64,000 nt of DNA from Candidatus Fluviicola riflensis (GCA_002243285.1 CP022585.1:3212641-3276640), one strand, 5' to 3'; numbered from the stretch's first letter, positions 30,179 to 39,253 are shown. Numbers and translations are program-made. Notes: a model not told the origin generated them from the sequence alone.

Positions 30179-31183
30179 ATGAAACGAAAATACAACTGTC
30201 TCATTAAGAATCATTTTTCTTTTCAGGAATACCGCATTGAACCGATTCGTGATGAAGACATGTATTCCATAATGGCATTTAGAAATGAGCAATTGTTTCA
30301 CTTGCGTCAGTCGGAACCACTCACAAAAGAACAACAAGAACATTATTTCGGGACAGTCATAAAAGCGTTATTCGAAGCCGAAAAGCCGGATCAGCTATTG
30401 TTTTCTTTCTTTCACAATGATGTGTTTGTAGGTTACGGAGGCGTGGTACACATCAATTGGCTTGATCGGCATGCCGAAATTTCGTTTGTTATGGATACCT
30501 CTCTTGAATCGACTCGTTTTGAATCGTACTGGCAGGCTTTTTTAACGTTAATCGAGCAGGTTGCGTTTGAGGAACTAAGATTCCATAAACTCTTTACTTA
30601 TGCATATAACTTGCGCCCAAATCTTTATGTAACCATCGAAAAAGCGAATTATAAACAGGAAGCTATTCTGAAAGAGCATTGTTTATTTAACGGTGAATAT
30701 ATTGACGTGTACATCCATTCGAAGACAAACACACCGATATTTGAATCAATCCTGAGACCGGTAAACGAGAACGACACAAAAGCGCTGTTTAATTGGGTGA
30801 ATGATCCGGAGGTACGTTTCAATTCCATTCAGCAGGAGCCTATTCTATGGGAAGACCATTTGCAATGGTTTCGCAGGAAATTACAAGATGATGCTACACA
30901 CATGTTCCTGCTGGAATATGCAGGAAAAGCAGTCGGGCAAATTCGAATCGATCAATCGGAAGAATATCATTACATTGGCTATTCGATCGATAACAATTAC
31001 AGAGGCAAAGGATTCGGTAAGTGTATCGTTGCTCAATTGTTAAAGATGCACCCTACCCTGTCATTTGCTGCAGTGGTCAAAAAAACAAATATTCCTTCTA
31101 TTCGAATCTTTGAATCCCTTGGTTTTGAACTGAAAGAAAACTTGTCCAATCATCATGATATATATACGTTTGTAAAAGAATGA
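30179..31183 (+). CDS. Tandem GNAT-domain protein
   Basis: A 334-residue protein with two GNAT-like halves. The N-terminal half (about 15-185) has the RimJ/RimL fold pattern (YRIEPIRDEDMYSIMAFRNE, FVGYGGVVHINW, RHAEISFVMD, HKLFTYAYN) but lacks a clear acetyl-CoA loop of the RxxGxG type. The C-terminal half (about 188-334) has it: GYSIDNNYRGKGFGKCIVAQLL, followed by KKTNIPSIRIFESLGF. Only the second half is therefore clearly catalytic; the first may bind the sugar or be decayed. It is 87 bases after the fusion gene and overlaps the formyltransferase by 4 bp. Its C-terminal half is an alternative candidate for the PseH reaction. Confidence 0.8.
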   Translation: MKRKYNCLIKNHFSFQEYRIEPIRDEDMYSIMAFRNEQLFHLRQSEPLTKEQQEHYFGTVIKALFEAEKPDQLLFSFFHNDVFVGYGGVVHINWLDRHAEISFVMDTSLESTRFESYWQAFLTLIEQVAFEELRFHKLFTYAYNLRPNLYVTIEKANYKQEAILKEHCLFNGEYIDVYIHSKTNTPIFESILRPVNENDTKALFNWVNDPEVRFNSIQQEPILWEDHLQWFRRKLQDDATHMFLLEYAGKAVGQIRIDQSEEYHYIGYSIDNNYRGKGFGKCIVAQLLKMHPTLSFAAVVKKTNIPSIRIFESLGFELKENLSNHHDIYTFVKE

Positions 31184-31863
31184 GTCATTATTTAATTGTT
31201 TCGGAAAAACAGTGGCATTTAGAGCTACTAGAGCAACTTCAGCAGAAGTTTCCGGATGATCAATGGACACTCATTCAATCGGCTGAACATTTTTCCGTTG
31301 AACGATTAGAAAGTTTAAATCCGGCAAAAATATTCATTCCGCATTGGTCACGCCTTATCCCGGCTGATGTTTACGAACGGTATGAATGCGTTGTTTTTCA
31401 CATGACCGACTTGCCTTATGGAAGAGGCGGAAGTCCTTTGCAGAACTTAATTGTACGTGGACATACCACAACAAAAATATGTGCTTTACAGGTGGTTGAA
31501 AAAATTGATGCCGGCCCTGTTTATTTAAAACACGAATTAGATTTAAGTGGTACGGCACGTGAGATTTTTGATCGTGCAAGTAAGACAATCGGCAGCATGA
31601 TTGAGGAAATTGTTATTAACCAGCCGATTGCTACTCCGCAGGAAGGTGAACCGACTTTCTTCTCCAGAAGAAAACCGGAGGAAAGTAACCTCCAGAATGT
31701 AAAAACAATTCAACAGATCTACGATTACATCCGAATGCTCGACTGTGAGGGTTACCCGGCAGCATTTCTCGAAACAAAAGAAGCCCGTTATGAATTTTAC
31801 GAAGCACGTTTCGACCAGATAACTAATTCCATTGAAGCTCATGTTAGAATTACTAAAAAATAA
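31180..31863 (+). CDS. Sugar N-formyltransferase-like protein
   Basis: A 227-residue member of the formyltransferase superfamily. The catalytic segment CVVFHMTDLPYGRGGSPLQN provides His74; Asp110 in VEKIDAGPVYLK is the conserved aspartate. The asparagine two residues before the histidine in methionyl-tRNA formyltransferase is replaced by Val, apparently a trait of this glycan-cluster subtype. N10-formyltetrahydrofolate would be the donor. Formylation of amino sugars is known for nonulosonic acids (7-N-formyl pseudaminic acid) and for O-antigen sugars. Position inside the pse run suggests the 4-amino group of the PseC product, or an amino group added by the fusion protein, as acceptor. Confidence 0.82.
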   Translation: MSHYLIVSEKQWHLELLEQLQQKFPDDQWTLIQSAEHFSVERLESLNPAKIFIPHWSRLIPADVYERYECVVFHMTDLPYGRGGSPLQNLIVRGHTTTKICALQVVEKIDAGPVYLKHELDLSGTAREIFDRASKTIGSMIEEIVINQPIATPQEGEPTFFSRRKPEESNLQNVKTIQQIYDYIRMLDCEGYPAAFLETKEARYEFYEARFDQITNSIEAHVRITKK

Positions 31864-32551
31864 GTGTATAATGATTGTAGTAGCTCATCCTGACGACGAA
31901 TTGCTGGGATTAGGAGCAACAATGAACATGCTTATCCGGTTACATAATGTAACAACTCATGTGGTAATTCTTGGGGAAGGAATTACCTCAAGATCGGATC
32001 AGCGTGATCCTGAAAACTGGAAAAAAGAACTAGCTGTTCATCAGGAAAACATTCGACTGGCACAGAAAGCGATCGGTTATCACTCGGTCAGCATGTACGA
32101 TTTTCCGGACAACCGTTTCGATACTGTTGCCTTGTTAGATATTATCAAGGTCATTGAGAAAGAAAAAAGGGATTTTCAACCCACTGTTATTTTCACCCAC
32201 CATGGCGGCGATGTGAACATTGATCATCAGCGAACATTTGAAGCTGTACTTACTGCCTGCCGTCCGCTGAAGGAAGAAGGCGTTAAGCATATTTTTACGT
32301 TTGAAACACCTTCAGGAACCGAGTGGCGTGCTTCTTCAGACCCAAAACATTTCATCCCGAACCTGTTCATTGAAGTCACAAAAGAAAACCTTGGTGCCAA
32401 GATTCAGGGAATGGAACATTACGAATTTGAACGCCGCGTTTTTCCTCATCCCCGATCTCCTGAGGCATTAACAATTCAGGCACAACGATGGGGGATTTCG
32501 GTAGGTGCTAATTATGCTGAGGCATTTCAGCTAATCCGTTCGATTTCATAA
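31841..32551 (+). CDS. PIG-L/LmbE family deacetylase
   Basis: A 236-residue protein with the PIG-L zinc motif AHPDDE (residues 15-20) and the second metal region GGDVNIDHQRTF. FETPSGTEW and a final YAEAFQLIRS are also typical of the family. Members remove N-acetyl groups from GlcNAc-like sugars. Start at the ATG at 31841, 23 bp inside the formyltransferase gene; a TTG at 31832 is the alternative. Beside an N-formyltransferase it may free an amino group for another substituent. Confidence 0.88.
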   Translation: MLELLKNKCIMIVVAHPDDELLGLGATMNMLIRLHNVTTHVVILGEGITSRSDQRDPENWKKELAVHQENIRLAQKAIGYHSVSMYDFPDNRFDTVALLDIIKVIEKEKRDFQPTVIFTHHGGDVNIDHQRTFEAVLTACRPLKEEGVKHIFTFETPSGTEWRASSDPKHFIPNLFIEVTKENLGAKIQGMEHYEFERRVFPHPRSPEALTIQAQRWGISVGANYAEAFQLIRSIS

Positions 32552-32639
32552 GCAAGCCAATCCTTGTGTTTCTGACAACAATAGCATAACCGATTTCAAA
32601 ACTTGGGGATTATTCTTTACCTTAGGAGCTCTAATTTTA

Positions 32640-33686
32640 ATGCGAAATAATTATATGTCATTGAATCAACAACAGGTGTTTATAATCGCCGAAATTTCAG
32701 CCAATCACCAGCAAAATCTGGAGGTTGCCATAGAAACGATTCGAGCCGCCAAACGAACGGGAGCTGATGCTGTAAAACTGCAAACCTATACACCCGATAC
32801 AATGACCTTGAATTCCGATAAAAACGACTTCCTCATTCAACAAGGTACCATCTGGGACGGTCAAAAATTATATGACCTTTACCAGGAAGCATATACGCCT
32901 TGGGAATGGCACGCTCAGTTATTTGCCGTTGCAAAAGAAGAAGGATTAATTTGCTTTTCTTCCCCCTTCGACAAAACAGCAGTAGATCTATTGGAATCAC
33001 TTGATTGCCCGATTTACAAAATCGCTTCATTTGAAATTACCGATATTCCATTGATCGAATACACAGCCAGCAAAGGAAAACCCATGATCATTTCTACCGG
33101 AATTGCCGAGCGCGAAGATATAGAGCGCGCGCTGAAAGCTTGTCGAAAGGTTGGTAACAACGACATTACTTTACTCAAATGCACCTCATCGTATCCCGCT
33201 CCGATAGTAGAAGCCAATATGCAGTTAATGCAACAATTTGCTGCTGATTTCGATGTGAAAATCGGATTATCGGATCATACGTTGGGTATAACATTGCCAA
33301 TCGTTTCGGTTGCATTAGGGGCAACGGTTATCGAAAAGCATTTCATAATTGATCGCGCAATGGGCGGGCCTGATGCTACTTTTTCACTTGATGTAGCCGA
33401 ATTCACCGCTATGGTAAGTGCAGTAAGAGATGCCGAGAAATCGCTTGGAACTGCGACGTATGAACTCACTGAAAAACAACAATCCGGTAAAGCATTTTCG
33501 CGGTCGTTATATGTGGCCGAAGATATTCAGGAAGGTGAAGTCTTCACCGAAAAGAATGTTCGATCCGTGCGCCCCGGATTTGGAATGCATCCCCGGTTTT
33601 ACAACGAGATATTAGGCAAAAAAGCCGCTCAAAACCTTGAAAAAGGAAGTCGTTTCACACACGACGCAATACAAAACACCGAATGA
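32640..33686 (+). CDS. pseI: Pseudaminic acid synthase PseI (NeuB family)
   Basis: A 348-residue NeuB-family enzyme: TIM barrel (IIAEISANHQQN, ADAVKLQTYTPDTMTL, CFSSPFDKTAVDLLESL, PIYKIASFEITD, MIISTGIA, LLKCTSSYPAP, GLSDHTLG, EKHFIIDRAMGGPDATFSLD) plus a C-terminal SAF antifreeze-like domain (SRSLYVAEDIQEGEVFTE to the end). It condenses phosphoenolpyruvate with the six-carbon diamino sugar. TYTPDTMT and the GPDATFSLD ending favour PseI over NeuB or LegI. Start at 32640; Met6 at 32655 is possible. Overlaps pseF by 4 bp. Confidence 0.92.
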   Translation: MRNNYMSLNQQQVFIIAEISANHQQNLEVAIETIRAAKRTGADAVKLQTYTPDTMTLNSDKNDFLIQQGTIWDGQKLYDLYQEAYTPWEWHAQLFAVAKEEGLICFSSPFDKTAVDLLESLDCPIYKIASFEITDIPLIEYTASKGKPMIISTGIAEREDIERALKACRKVGNNDITLLKCTSSYPAPIVEANMQLMQQFAADFDVKIGLSDHTLGITLPIVSVALGATVIEKHFIIDRAMGGPDATFSLDVAEFTAMVSAVRDAEKSLGTATYELTEKQQSGKAFSRSLYVAEDIQEGEVFTEKNVRSVRPGFGMHPRFYNEILGKKAAQNLEKGSRFTHDAIQNTE

Positions 33687-34381
33687 AAAAAATAGCCATC
33701 ATTACAGCTCGCGGCGGCAGTAAACGCATTCATAAAAAAAACATCAAACCGTTTTTCGGGAAACCGATTATTGCGTATTCCATTGAGGCAGCCTTACAAT
33801 CAGGTGTTTTTGATGAAGTAATGGTGTCGACCGACGATGAAGAAATAGCTTCAATTGCATGTGAATACGGAGCGAACGTTCCATTCATGCGTTCCGAAGC
33901 AACTTCAAACGACACTTCGAATACGGTTGATGTTCTGGAAGAAGTTCTGTTGCAATATCGCACCAACGGTTTTGAATTTGATGTGGCATGTTGCCTTTAC
34001 CCTACTGCCCCTTTCGTTACGGCCGACAGAATCAAAGAAGCACTTGCTTTATTGGAAATAAAAAAAGCAGATACCGTGTTACCGATCACCGCATTCAGTT
34101 TTCCCATTTTGAAATCGTTTAAAATGGATGATCAGTCAAGGGTGTCTTTTAATTGGAATGAATACCAAGGTTTTCACTCGCAGCAATTACCGTCTTCTTA
34201 TCACGACAGCGGGCAGTTCTACTGTTTTCAGGTTGCGGGATTTTTACAGCACAAAAAACTCTTTACCGGCAATACCGTCGGGTTGGAAATTCCCGAAACA
34301 GAAGTACAGGATATCAATACCGAAGACGATTGGCGTATGGCTGAAATCAAATTCGGTTATTTACACCCCGAATTGCGATGA
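33683..34381 (+). CDS. pseF: Pseudaminic acid cytidylyltransferase PseF
   Basis: A 232-residue CMP-nonulosonate synthetase. It opens with IAIITARGGSKRIHKKNIK (CTP-binding loop) and continues FFGKPIIAYSIEAAL, VMVSTDDEEIASIA, CCLYPTAPFV, HDSGQFYCFQ and DINTEDDW, all typical of PseF/NeuA. It activates the PseI product with CTP. It is separate from the SpsF-like domain at 27995, so the locus encodes two cytidylyltransferases. It overlaps its neighbours by 4 bp on both sides. Confidence 0.93.
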   Translation: MKKIAIITARGGSKRIHKKNIKPFFGKPIIAYSIEAALQSGVFDEVMVSTDDEEIASIACEYGANVPFMRSEATSNDTSNTVDVLEEVLLQYRTNGFEFDVACCLYPTAPFVTADRIKEALALLEIKKADTVLPITAFSFPILKSFKMDDQSRVSFNWNEYQGFHSQQLPSSYHDSGQFYCFQVAGFLQHKKLFTGNTVGLEIPETEVQDINTEDDWRMAEIKFGYLHPELR

Positions 34382-35298
34382 AAGTACTCTTGCTCGGCTG
34401 CGGAAATATGGGAGCGTTCTATGATTTTGATAACGATCAGGTACTTACTTATGCCAAAGCATTTCACCTGCATACCGATTGGCAGATTTCACTATTCGAT
34501 GCAGATGCTCAACGCCTTTCTCTGGTGAGTCAACGCTACGGATTTGAAACAGTATCATCGCTTGAAGACGTGGATTTCGGCCGGTTTGATGCGGTTTGCA
34601 TTGCCACTTCCACCCCAACTCATTTCACATTTCTAAGTAAGGCGTTAAAGAGACAAGTACCCGTTATTATTTGCGAAAAACCCATTTCGACTCAAGCCAA
34701 TGAACTCAAGGAACTCGACGTAGCTTATAAAAAAGGCTCTTCAAAAGTGATGGTGAATTACATTCGTCGTTTTCAGCCTGCTTACAGTGAGTTAAAAGCA
34801 CGACTAGGTGAATTCATCTCAGAAGAACCAATTCAATCTATTCGGTTTAATTATAAAAAAGGGTTGCTGAACAATGCCAGTCATGGCTTGGACATACTCC
34901 AATTCTTACTCGGGAGTCATTTCCAATTTTCCAATGCAACAATCATTGAGAAAACGCATGACACATTTCCCGACGACCCAACTGTTTCATGTATTATACC
35001 GCAAGATGGTTATTCACTGGAGCTAATCGGGCATGCTCATTCAACTGATCCTGTTTTCGATCTTACCGTAACCTTTCAAACCAAACGTTTATTGATCCTT
35101 GAAAGCGGAAACACCATTCGCATAGAAGAAAACAATGAAACCGGGGCCGTTGTTTATTTAGCTGACAACGCCATTCAAGATTACATGATTCCGGTAATCG
35201 ATCACATGAAACAACTGATCAATGAACCCGGATTACCTGATAACTTTCAGGAAAGCCTGGAATTGAACCAACAGTTACTTTTACTTTTGAACGAATAG
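34378..35298 (+). CDS. Gfo/Idh/MocA family oxidoreductase
   Basis: A 306-residue NAD(P)-binding oxidoreductase: N-terminal Rossmann motif VLLLGCGNMGAFYD, AVCIATSTPTHF, and the cofactor-site lysine in VIICEKPIS. A C-terminal alpha/beta substrate domain follows (VNYIRRFQPAY, IRFNYKKGLLNNASHG). It probably oxidises or reduces a sugar ring hydroxyl. Followed directly by a DegT aminotransferase, it forms the common pair that first makes a ketosugar and then aminates it. Confidence 0.85.
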   Translation: MKVLLLGCGNMGAFYDFDNDQVLTYAKAFHLHTDWQISLFDADAQRLSLVSQRYGFETVSSLEDVDFGRFDAVCIATSTPTHFTFLSKALKRQVPVIICEKPISTQANELKELDVAYKKGSSKVMVNYIRRFQPAYSELKARLGEFISEEPIQSIRFNYKKGLLNNASHGLDILQFLLGSHFQFSNATIIEKTHDTFPDDPTVSCIIPQDGYSLELIGHAHSTDPVFDLTVTFQTKRLLILESGNTIRIEENNETGAVVYLADNAIQDYMIPVIDHMKQLINEPGLPDNFQESLELNQQLLLLLNE

Positions 35299-35306
35299 CA
35301 TTCATA

Positions 35307-36596
35307 ATGGCGAAACTTGCAATCAACGGTGGAACACCGATACGAACAACTTTATTTCCGGCATACAATACGATTGGTGAAGAAGAAAAACGTGCTGTAG
35401 CCAAGGTACTCGACAGCGGAAATCTTTCGCAATATTTAGGCGCATGGACAGACGATTTTTTTGGCGGACCAACCGTTCGTGCGTTTGAAAATGCCTGGAA
35501 AGAACAATTGGGTTGCAAGCACGCTGTTTCTGTCAACTCCAATACTTCCGGTCTTTTTGCAGCTATGGGAGCTATCGGAATCCAACCCGGAGACGAAGTG
35601 ATTGTTTCTCCTTACTCCATGAGTGCCAGTGCGATTGCCCCGTTGGTTTACGGAGGCATTCCCATTTTTGCCGATATCGATCCGGTGACGTTTTGTATGG
35701 ATCCGGCGAGCATAGAAGCTAAAATAACACCGCGTACCAAAGCCATTCTGATCGTTCACATCATGGGGCACCCAGCCGATATGACACGTATCATGCAATT
35801 GGCAAAACAGCACAACCTGCGAGTGATCGAAGATTGTGCACAAGCACCGATGGGTAAATACAAAAACCAATATGTAGGTACATTTGGCGATATCGGGATT
35901 TTTAGTCTGAATTACCACAAACACATTCATACGGGAGAAGGCGGCGTGATGGTGACCAATGATTATGCGTTGGCATTTCGTTGTCAGATGATTCGCAACC
36001 ACGCCGAAAACATTGTTGGCCCTACCGAAACAGTCGATTTAACAAACATGATCGGTTACAATTACCGCATGACGGAAGTAGAAGCCGCTATTGGGATCGA
36101 ACAACTCAAAAAATTACCTTCGTTACTGAAACAGCGGTTGGAAAACGTCACTTTTTTTGATGAACAACTGGCTCAATTTCCGGCACTAAAACTTCAACCC
36201 AAACAACCGGAAGGAAATGTGCATTGCTACTATACCTACCCCATTATTTTTGATAAAACGATTGCCGGAATAGAACGAAATGCCTTTGTAGCAGCGTTGA
36301 ATGCTGAACTTCCATCGGCTGTTTTACGCGAAACGGCTCCATTGATCGGTTGCGGTTACGTAAAACCATTATATCTAGCACCGATCTATCAGCAAAAGGC
36401 TGCCTGGGCGTTTAAACCCGAATTATATCCGCATGAGATCAGTTACGCAAAAGGATTGTGTCCTGTTGCCGAATCGATGCATTTTGAGCAATTGTTTTCG
36501 CACGAGTATATGCGTCCCGGAATGACAAAAGCCGACATGCAGGATGTGATCGATGCTATTGCCAAAATCTTTGAAAACAAGGATGAATTGCGTTGA
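35307..36596 (+). CDS. DegT/DnrJ/EryC1/StrS family aminotransferase
   Basis: A 429-residue PLP sugar aminotransferase. AVSVNSNTSGLFAAMGAIG, EVIVSPYSMSASAIAPL, VIEDCAQAPMGKY (cofactor Asp) and FSLNYHKHIHTGEGG with Schiff-base Lys205 are clear; GYNYRMTEVEAAIGIEQL completes the fold. It is longer than most members and distinct from PseC, so a second amino sugar is expected. It starts 8 bases after the oxidoreductase. Confidence 0.88.
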   Translation: MAKLAINGGTPIRTTLFPAYNTIGEEEKRAVAKVLDSGNLSQYLGAWTDDFFGGPTVRAFENAWKEQLGCKHAVSVNSNTSGLFAAMGAIGIQPGDEVIVSPYSMSASAIAPLVYGGIPIFADIDPVTFCMDPASIEAKITPRTKAILIVHIMGHPADMTRIMQLAKQHNLRVIEDCAQAPMGKYKNQYVGTFGDIGIFSLNYHKHIHTGEGGVMVTNDYALAFRCQMIRNHAENIVGPTETVDLTNMIGYNYRMTEVEAAIGIEQLKKLPSLLKQRLENVTFFDEQLAQFPALKLQPKQPEGNVHCYYTYPIIFDKTIAGIERNAFVAALNAELPSAVLRETAPLIGCGYVKPLYLAPIYQQKAAWAFKPELYPHEISYAKGLCPVAESMHFEQLFSHEYMRPGMTKADMQDVIDAIAKIFENKDELR

Positions 36597-37566
36597 GCTA
36601 CTCGCCACAAAAAAAGGCAAAGGACTCATTGCATTTAGCGATCCGGCCGGTGCCAAAGCCTGCCTGGCATTGCATTGGATTTTAACAAACATCCATGGTT
36701 TGGATGCCATTCGGCTGGTTTCCAATAAATCGTATTCATTCTATGCAGATTGGAACACCGAAGTAACAATCATCGATGATCCGTCAGCTATAGATCTTTC
36801 CGACCTGGATTGGTTATTTACCGGAACTTCACATCCTGATTCATCGCACAGCTTTGAAGTAACCTTGCTGAAACAAGCCAACGAACAACACATTTTTACC
36901 GCTTCGTTTATCGATCATTGGACCAATCTTTCAGAACGATTTTCACTGAATAGCACCTTCGTTTTTCCGGATGTGATTTTTGTTATCGATCCACAGTTGA
37001 TTCAACATGGAAGCGAAGCAGGTATTCCTTCAGAAAAACTGATGGTCAGTGAAAATCCCTATTTGCAATACATCCGGTTGTATTGGAAAAGTCAGCTGAG
37101 CATCGAACAATTCCGGAAAACATACAACATTCCCGAATCGGCGACAATCATTTTAACCTACGCTCCCGATCCGATTTCACTGCGGCACGAACTATCCGAT
37201 TTCGGATTCAACGAATTTACCGTTTTGGGGGAATTGCTACAATTGCTTCATCAGCATCCTGAGGTATTCCTCATTATAAAAACACATCCGTTACAACCAT
37301 TGGAGCAATTGAATCTATTGATTGAGGATGCAAAATCACAACGACTTGTTCTTGAAACAGCCAACCGGATCGATAACCTGGAACTGATCTTTCATTCAAC
37401 AGCCATCATCGGATTTTTATCCAACTTTTTGTGGGAAGCATCCGCTCTCCGAAAGCCTGTTTATCGCTACGCTTTAACGGGTAACGATGCCTATTATGAA
37501 CAATTTAAATCAGTTACAACACGTTTTTCTTCGTTAGAAGAATTGAAGAATTGCTTATCCTTGTAA
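36583..37566 (+). CDS. GT-B-fold-like protein of unknown specificity
   Basis: A 327-residue protein with alternating alpha/beta blocks (LIAFSDPAGAKACLALHW at the start, WLFTGTSHPD, FTASFIDHWTN, ESATIILTYAPDPISL, FLIIKTHPLQPLEQ, STAIIGFLSNFLWEASALRKPVYRY). The KTHP segment and the late helix recall CDP-glycerol/TagF-like and epimerase-like GT-B proteins. The N-terminal loop SDPAGAKA lacks the glycine-rich GxGH site of PseG. It could be a glycosyltransferase or, less likely, take the place of the missing PseG nucleotide hydrolase. Start at the ATG at 36583, 14 bp inside the previous gene. Confidence 0.55.
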   Translation: MNCVELLATKKGKGLIAFSDPAGAKACLALHWILTNIHGLDAIRLVSNKSYSFYADWNTEVTIIDDPSAIDLSDLDWLFTGTSHPDSSHSFEVTLLKQANEQHIFTASFIDHWTNLSERFSLNSTFVFPDVIFVIDPQLIQHGSEAGIPSEKLMVSENPYLQYIRLYWKSQLSIEQFRKTYNIPESATIILTYAPDPISLRHELSDFGFNEFTVLGELLQLLHQHPEVFLIIKTHPLQPLEQLNLLIEDAKSQRLVLETANRIDNLELIFHSTAIIGFLSNFLWEASALRKPVYRYALTGNDAYYEQFKSVTTRFSSLEELKNCLSL

Positions 37567-37569
37567 TGT

Positions 37570-38109
37570 ATGAACAACGGGAGACTTTTTCTGGAGACAA
37601 CAAATTATTACCTGCGTACACTTTCGGTAGAAGATGTAGACGGCAATTACCAGCGTTGGCTGAATGATCAGGAGGTGGTGGAACATAATTCACATGGTCG
37701 TTTCCCGCAAACTCCCGAAACACTGCGCAGTTACGTTACCAGCAGTTCACTCACTACAAATCAGCTCATTCTTGCTGTAATTGCTAAAGAAAACGGTTTA
37801 CACATCGGCAATATCAGCTTACAGCAAATCAATTGGGTTGACCGTAATGCCGAAATCGCCTTTCTTCTGGGGGAAAAAGAATTTTGGGGTAAAGGCGTGA
37901 TGTTTGAAGCCGGACAGAAACTGATCTCACATGCGTTCCAAACACTCAACCTGCACCGCATTCATTGTGGAACATCGTTTGAAAACAAGGGAATGCAGCA
38001 ATTGGCAATAAAGTTAGGAATGACACAAGAAGGTGTGCGAAAAGAAGCTATTTTTAACAACGGAAAATACATCGATATCCTCGAGTTTGGATTATTAAAT
38101 AAGAACTAA
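37570..38109 (+). CDS. GNAT acetyltransferase, RimJ/RimL type
   Basis: A 179-residue GNAT protein: YLRTLSVEDVDGNYQRWLND, HIGNISLQQINWVDRNAEIAF, acetyl-CoA loop EFWGKGVMFEAGQKLIS and HRIHCGTSFENKGMQQLAIKLGM. Third acetyltransferase gene of the locus, 3 bases after the GT-B-like gene and 4 before the amidotransferase. The substrate is probably an amino sugar, perhaps the product of the adjacent DegT aminotransferase. Confidence 0.82.
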   Translation: MNNGRLFLETTNYYLRTLSVEDVDGNYQRWLNDQEVVEHNSHGRFPQTPETLRSYVTSSSLTTNQLILAVIAKENGLHIGNISLQQINWVDRNAEIAFLLGEKEFWGKGVMFEAGQKLISHAFQTLNLHRIHCGTSFENKGMQQLAIKLGMTQEGVRKEAIFNNGKYIDILEFGLLNKN

Positions 38110-38113
38110 TTAC

Positions 38114-39238
38114 ATGGAATTAAACGGTCAACCGTTATTGCCTGGCGTTCAATACTGTACGCGCTGTTGTTTACCTGCAACGGCAGAGGGCTTAGGTTTT
38201 GATGAAATGGGTATTTGCCAGCCTTGCCGTTCGTCTGAAATGAAAATCCACATTAATTGGGTAGAACGCGAACAACAATTGGCGAAGATTCTGGAATCAC
38301 ATCGCGGTAAAAGCAAAAGCGGCTACGATGTGATTGTGCCTATCAGCGGCGGAAAAGACAGCATGTTTCAGTTGTATATCCTTACGCAGAAATACAATAT
38401 GCGCTGTTTGGCGGTAACGTTCAGTCACAATTGGTACACCGAAACCGGTAAGTACAATTTGCAATTGGCCCTGGAAGCATTCAATGTGGATCACATCATG
38501 TTTTCACCCAATCATAAAACCATCAACAAACTGGCGCGCGAATCACTCTATAAAATAGGCGATTCCTGCTGGCACTGTCATGCCGGAGTTGGAGCATTTC
38601 CATTGAAAGCAGCTGTGATGTACGAAATCCCGCTCCTGGTGTGGGGCGAATCGGTTTCTGAAAGCGACGGAAGAGCTACCTACGACAATCCGATCAAATT
38701 CGACCGCGATTATTTCACCCGCATTTCAGCACGTTTTTACGCCGAAGAATTGGTCGGAAAGGACATTACAATCGACGAAGTACAACCATGGGTTTTACCA
38801 CATTACGACGATATCGACCGCGTTGGCATTGAAGGAATTCACCTCGGTGATTACATTTTCTGGGATGATGAACGCCAAATGGAATTTATCCGTGATCAGT
38901 ATGGCTGGCGTGAAGATAAAATCGAAGGAACCTACAAACGCTACAAAAGCGTGGAATGCAAAATGGCCGGTTTACACGATTACACCAAATACCTCAAACG
39001 TGGCTTTGGCCGTACAACCGATCAGGCAAGCCGTGATGTGCGCAGTGGATTATTGACGCGCGAAGAAGGTTTTGACCTTATCAAACAACACGATACTGTG
39101 CGTCCGGAAATTTTGGATTGGTACCTGGAACGCACCGGAATTTCGGAAGAGGAATTCTTCAAAGTGATGAAAGAACACCGCCTGAAAGTAATGGGTGGCG
39201 ATCTCAGTAATGCTTGCGAAAGCTGTAATTTATTCTAA
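38114..39238 (+). CDS. N-acetyl sugar amidotransferase (WbpG/PseA family)
   Basis: A 374-residue ATP-pyrophosphatase-type enzyme. The loop PISGGKDSMFQ (residues 76-86) binds ATP. Cysteines are paired as in this family: Cys15/Cys18/Cys19 and Cys37/Cys40 at the N-terminus, CWHCHAG in the middle and CESCNLF at the very end, suggesting zinc sites. Members such as WbpG and PseA turn an acetamido group into an acetamidino group using ammonia from a partner glutaminase. The usual partner HisH-like gene is absent; an amidase follows 15 bases downstream. The product is probably an acetamidino nonulosonic acid or amino sugar. Confidence 0.88.
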   Translation: MELNGQPLLPGVQYCTRCCLPATAEGLGFDEMGICQPCRSSEMKIHINWVEREQQLAKILESHRGKSKSGYDVIVPISGGKDSMFQLYILTQKYNMRCLAVTFSHNWYTETGKYNLQLALEAFNVDHIMFSPNHKTINKLARESLYKIGDSCWHCHAGVGAFPLKAAVMYEIPLLVWGESVSESDGRATYDNPIKFDRDYFTRISARFYAEELVGKDITIDEVQPWVLPHYDDIDRVGIEGIHLGDYIFWDDERQMEFIRDQYGWREDKIEGTYKRYKSVECKMAGLHDYTKYLKRGFGRTTDQASRDVRSGLLTREEGFDLIKQHDTVRPEILDWYLERTGISEEEFFKVMKEHRLKVMGGDLSNACESCNLF

Positions 39239-39253
39239 AAACGACCAACAGAC

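Noticed and set aside
32640..33686. Sialic acid (NeuB) or legionaminic acid synthase identity
   Set aside because: The presence of inverting PseB and PseC in the same run favours PseI; no UDP-GlcNAc 2-epimerase of the NeuC type was seen.
35436..36002. 188-codon open frame on the minus strand
   Set aside because: It is fully antisense to the DegT aminotransferase, whose motifs are intact; the translated frame is low-complexity in His/Cys and shows no domain.
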